Source: Zygnema cylindricum (Eukaryota > Streptophyta > Zygnematophyceae > Zygnematales > Zygnemataceae). From it: 39,687 nucleotides of DNA. The stretch is taken from positions 247,997 to 287,683 of the forward strand of contig JBBHKE010003285.1 in assembly GCA_037447655.1 (NCBI GenBank). The letters are read 5' to 3'. This document shows, piece by piece, positions 37,291 to 39,687 of this stretch. Under the pieces are notes generated by a model that saw nothing but the letters and a program-made list of their open reading frames with translations, was not told where the DNA came from and did not search any database. The first letter of the stretch is position 1. The number at the start of each line of letters is the position of its first letter. The translations under genes and the position numbers were made by a program.

Positions 37291-39687
37291 TGTCTTCCGC
37301 CAATCCACCTCTAATAAAATACCCACGGGCCAATCATTCAATTTAAGAGTATTCTCCATTTGGGAATGTTTGGTTAAGAATGTTTGGCAAATGAAAAATT
37401 CCATTCCTCCCATATCGATGGTAAAATCATAATGTTAGGTTTTTTTGGATTTCCTATGATAAAAAAAAAAAAACCTCTGCTTATGCATTGCATTTTATGT
37501 TTGTGTTTATGTGGGAAAAGGGGTTTGGAGCCAATGTAAAACATGAGCAAAAACATCCCATTTCTTGCTTCCACTTGTTAGACTATCGTTCGGTCAAATT
37601 TGATCAAATGATTGGACATGTACTATGATAGATTACACATTTACATTGAATTGAACCGTTGGCACCATGTAAAAGGATTTTGTGGCCTATTCGCTGTTAT
37701 GTTTTTCTTGATCCTCAACAAGACAAAAAGCCTAACATTAAGGCTATAATTCGCCATGAGTGCACTAATGGTGAATGCGGCCTGAATACTCTTTGTTGAA
37801 AAGAAAATTCCTGGATATTGGTGACTGTCATTAAACGGTCATTTCTTTTTATGTGTTAACCAAAATCATGTACCTGAATTTAAGTGGAAAACAGAAAATC
37901 GCCAATATTATGAAACATGTTAATGCATAAAAAAATGGAATATGGAGTATGTTTTAGAGAACTTGAATAGAGGTTGATTGAAAAATATACCTCCTTCAAA
38001 GGATATTGCAACATGAAGAGGAAAAGACATTATCATTGGCTTTCTAAATTATACATGATTTTTTTTTAACTGGAAAAAAAATGAGAACTAGAGGCTGGTG
38101 TCTCGTAGAAATTGAAGTAGGACAAATCAGATCTAAATTCTCAACTTTATTTGGTTCCAAAAGAAAACAGTTGTATGAATTGATCATTATAGGATTGTGT
38201 ATTAACATTTACAATTACCAGAGAGTTGTCAACAGTAGTTCAAGTTATAATGATTATATTGCAATACGCCTGTGTGCATATGAGGATCAGCTATTTCTCA
38301 ACTTAGGCTGGTTCGATATGAACTTGAAGAAATGGAGCCGAAAAAATAAGTCAGAAAAACGAAGCCATTGTTTCATAATATGAAACTGCAAAAAGATTCA
38401 AATTTAAATCGACGATATAAATGCATATGCCAACTTTCCGTAGACCACTTTGCATTATGTGTGTAACTAAAAATGTGTCAATGAAACAGAACATTTAACT
38501 ACGGAAAGGTTTAATTACTAAAATGTTTGGCTATTGAAAATTAAAATCCCATCCGTCATCATGATAAAGTAACATTATTAGGAATGATCAATCACACACA
38601 ACATTAGAGGACATCCATACATTTTCAAAGGCATCTTGTCTATCTTTTTCGAAAAGGAAGTGAAAAACCGAGATTGCATACGCAATACTCCTCAAAATAA
38701 TGTTGAATCGAGCAAACGCAATCAGATTTCCACATTATATCTTTCAACAAATATATAAATTCCTTTCCGAATAATTTAAATCATGGCTTGGTACTGAAGT
38801 TAACGTAATCCAAAAAAATAAGTTTGAACAAAAGTCCAACAATAAATATCTGATGCAATTCCGAAACATAAAAATACAAAAACACATCATCTAACAAACA
38901 TGTAAAAAGCCAAACCAAATCCTGCACTTGGAGACAGAACAATCAAACAAATTCCTAATGGTTGGGGAAAAATTCAATCTTCTTTCAAATTCGCATCTAT
39001 TGTTTCAAAAAATGGGCCAGAACTGACAAAAAGACAAACGGATAAAGACAAAACAGACATAAAAGGAACACAAAATAAACAAATTCAGCGAATTTACAAC
39101 TGCTTTTGAAATCATGCTCATCAAACCATCATTGACCTTGCAATGTATTCCAATGTCCTAACGGAACATAAGTTCATTGGATGATCAATTACTTGATCCA
39201 TTTTAGATATTAAATGTCTAAATCTCTTCATAAATTGTTAAGATTACGTCTTTTAATACAATGACATGAATTATTTGCTAATATCACCAAGAGAAAATTG
39301 GGAATATAAATTCAAACCAATTCTCTATATAGGAAATTAGTGTATCTAAATGATTATTGAAACTTAAAACTTGTATATTCCGCCCCAAATTTACGTGAAA
39401 AAAGCAAAAGCTATTGTCACATCAAATTTAACATGGGACCAAAGATGTCTGTTCCACTCTTTCTTTGGTTTGGAAGTAAAACCTCCAAACCCAATTTTTT
39501 TACAGCCATTACATTATATGAAAAATTATATAGGACTTGGGAAAGCATGCGATGAATGTGAATGCAATGTGATTCAATGCATTAAGCTTTTTCACAGAAA
39601 AAAGAAACAAATCAAAATATCACCTAAACTGGCACTTCACATGATTTTGATTTCCGACCAAACATTTCTACACTCTGTGATGTATGC
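37291..39687. other. AT-rich flank, nothing recognised
   Basis: 2.4 kb without a coding frame I can support and without resemblance to the elements in this window. Homopolymer A runs (for example near 37460) and short direct repeats are the only structure. It may be host intergenic DNA or an old unrecognised repeat. Confidence 0.5.

Noticed and set aside
38081-38383. Open frame of 100 codons on the plus strand in the right flank
   Set aside because: Composition is that of AT-rich noncoding DNA (many Ser, Asn, Ile, Lys), no recognisable domain, no supporting context. Treated as chance.

Overview
The window looks like nuclear DNA of a plant or plant-lineage (streptophyte) organism. It is almost entirely a deeply nested stack of LTR retrotransposons, and I see no convincing host gene. 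The copia polyproteins and the AT-rich background fit such a genome, but I cannot name the species. No rRNA or tRNA gene and no CRISPR array is visible.

Layout. (1) An old Ty1/copia element (here H, plus strand) frames the window: protease to integrase at 1000-2334, then integrase C-terminus, RT, RNase H and 3' LTR at 34385-37290. Two LTR fragments of another copia family (1-999) abut it on the left. (2) H is split inside its integrase by a large Ty3/gypsy element (here G, minus strand, 2335-34384, 4-bp AACC target duplication). Read right to left, G has LTR, leader, gag with two zinc knuckles, protease, a C5-DNA-methyltransferase-like domain, RT, RNase H, integrase, a C-terminal PHD finger, a poly-G tract and LTR. 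(3) G was itself invaded four times: by a tandem gag-only element in its left LTR (2567-8448, exact TSD AATAG), a 1366-bp solo LTR in its right LTR (32848-34213), a copia element C2 (plus, 13621-20616) in the methyltransferase region, and a copia element C3 (minus, 22184-28507, exact TSD GTTAG) in the protease. (4) C2 carries an internally deleted relative of the gag-only element in its gag gene (14521-15771).

The most notable content is G, which combines a cytosine-methyltransferase-like domain between protease and RT with a PHD finger after the integrase. All the copies here are broken: the methyltransferase lacks its Pro-Cys motif, the PHD lacks one zinc ligand, and the integrase catalytic Glu codon is a stop. 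Cytosine methyltransferases captured by retrotransposons have been reported elsewhere, to my memory in dinoflagellates and a charophyte alga; the pairing with a PHD reader deserves a check.

The gag-only element has the structure LTR-gag-LTR-gag-LTR with two intact 425-aa gag genes and no pol. It and copia elements C2 and C3 share a primer-binding site complementary to the anticodon stem-loop of initiator tRNA-Met (half-tRNA priming, as in Drosophila copia). In all of them the gag start codon lies inside the 5' LTR, so the primer site is translated as part of Gag (V-M-G-P). The gag-only element therefore probably borrowed pol functions from copia relatives. The last 2.4 kb (37291-39687) is AT-rich with no recognised feature.
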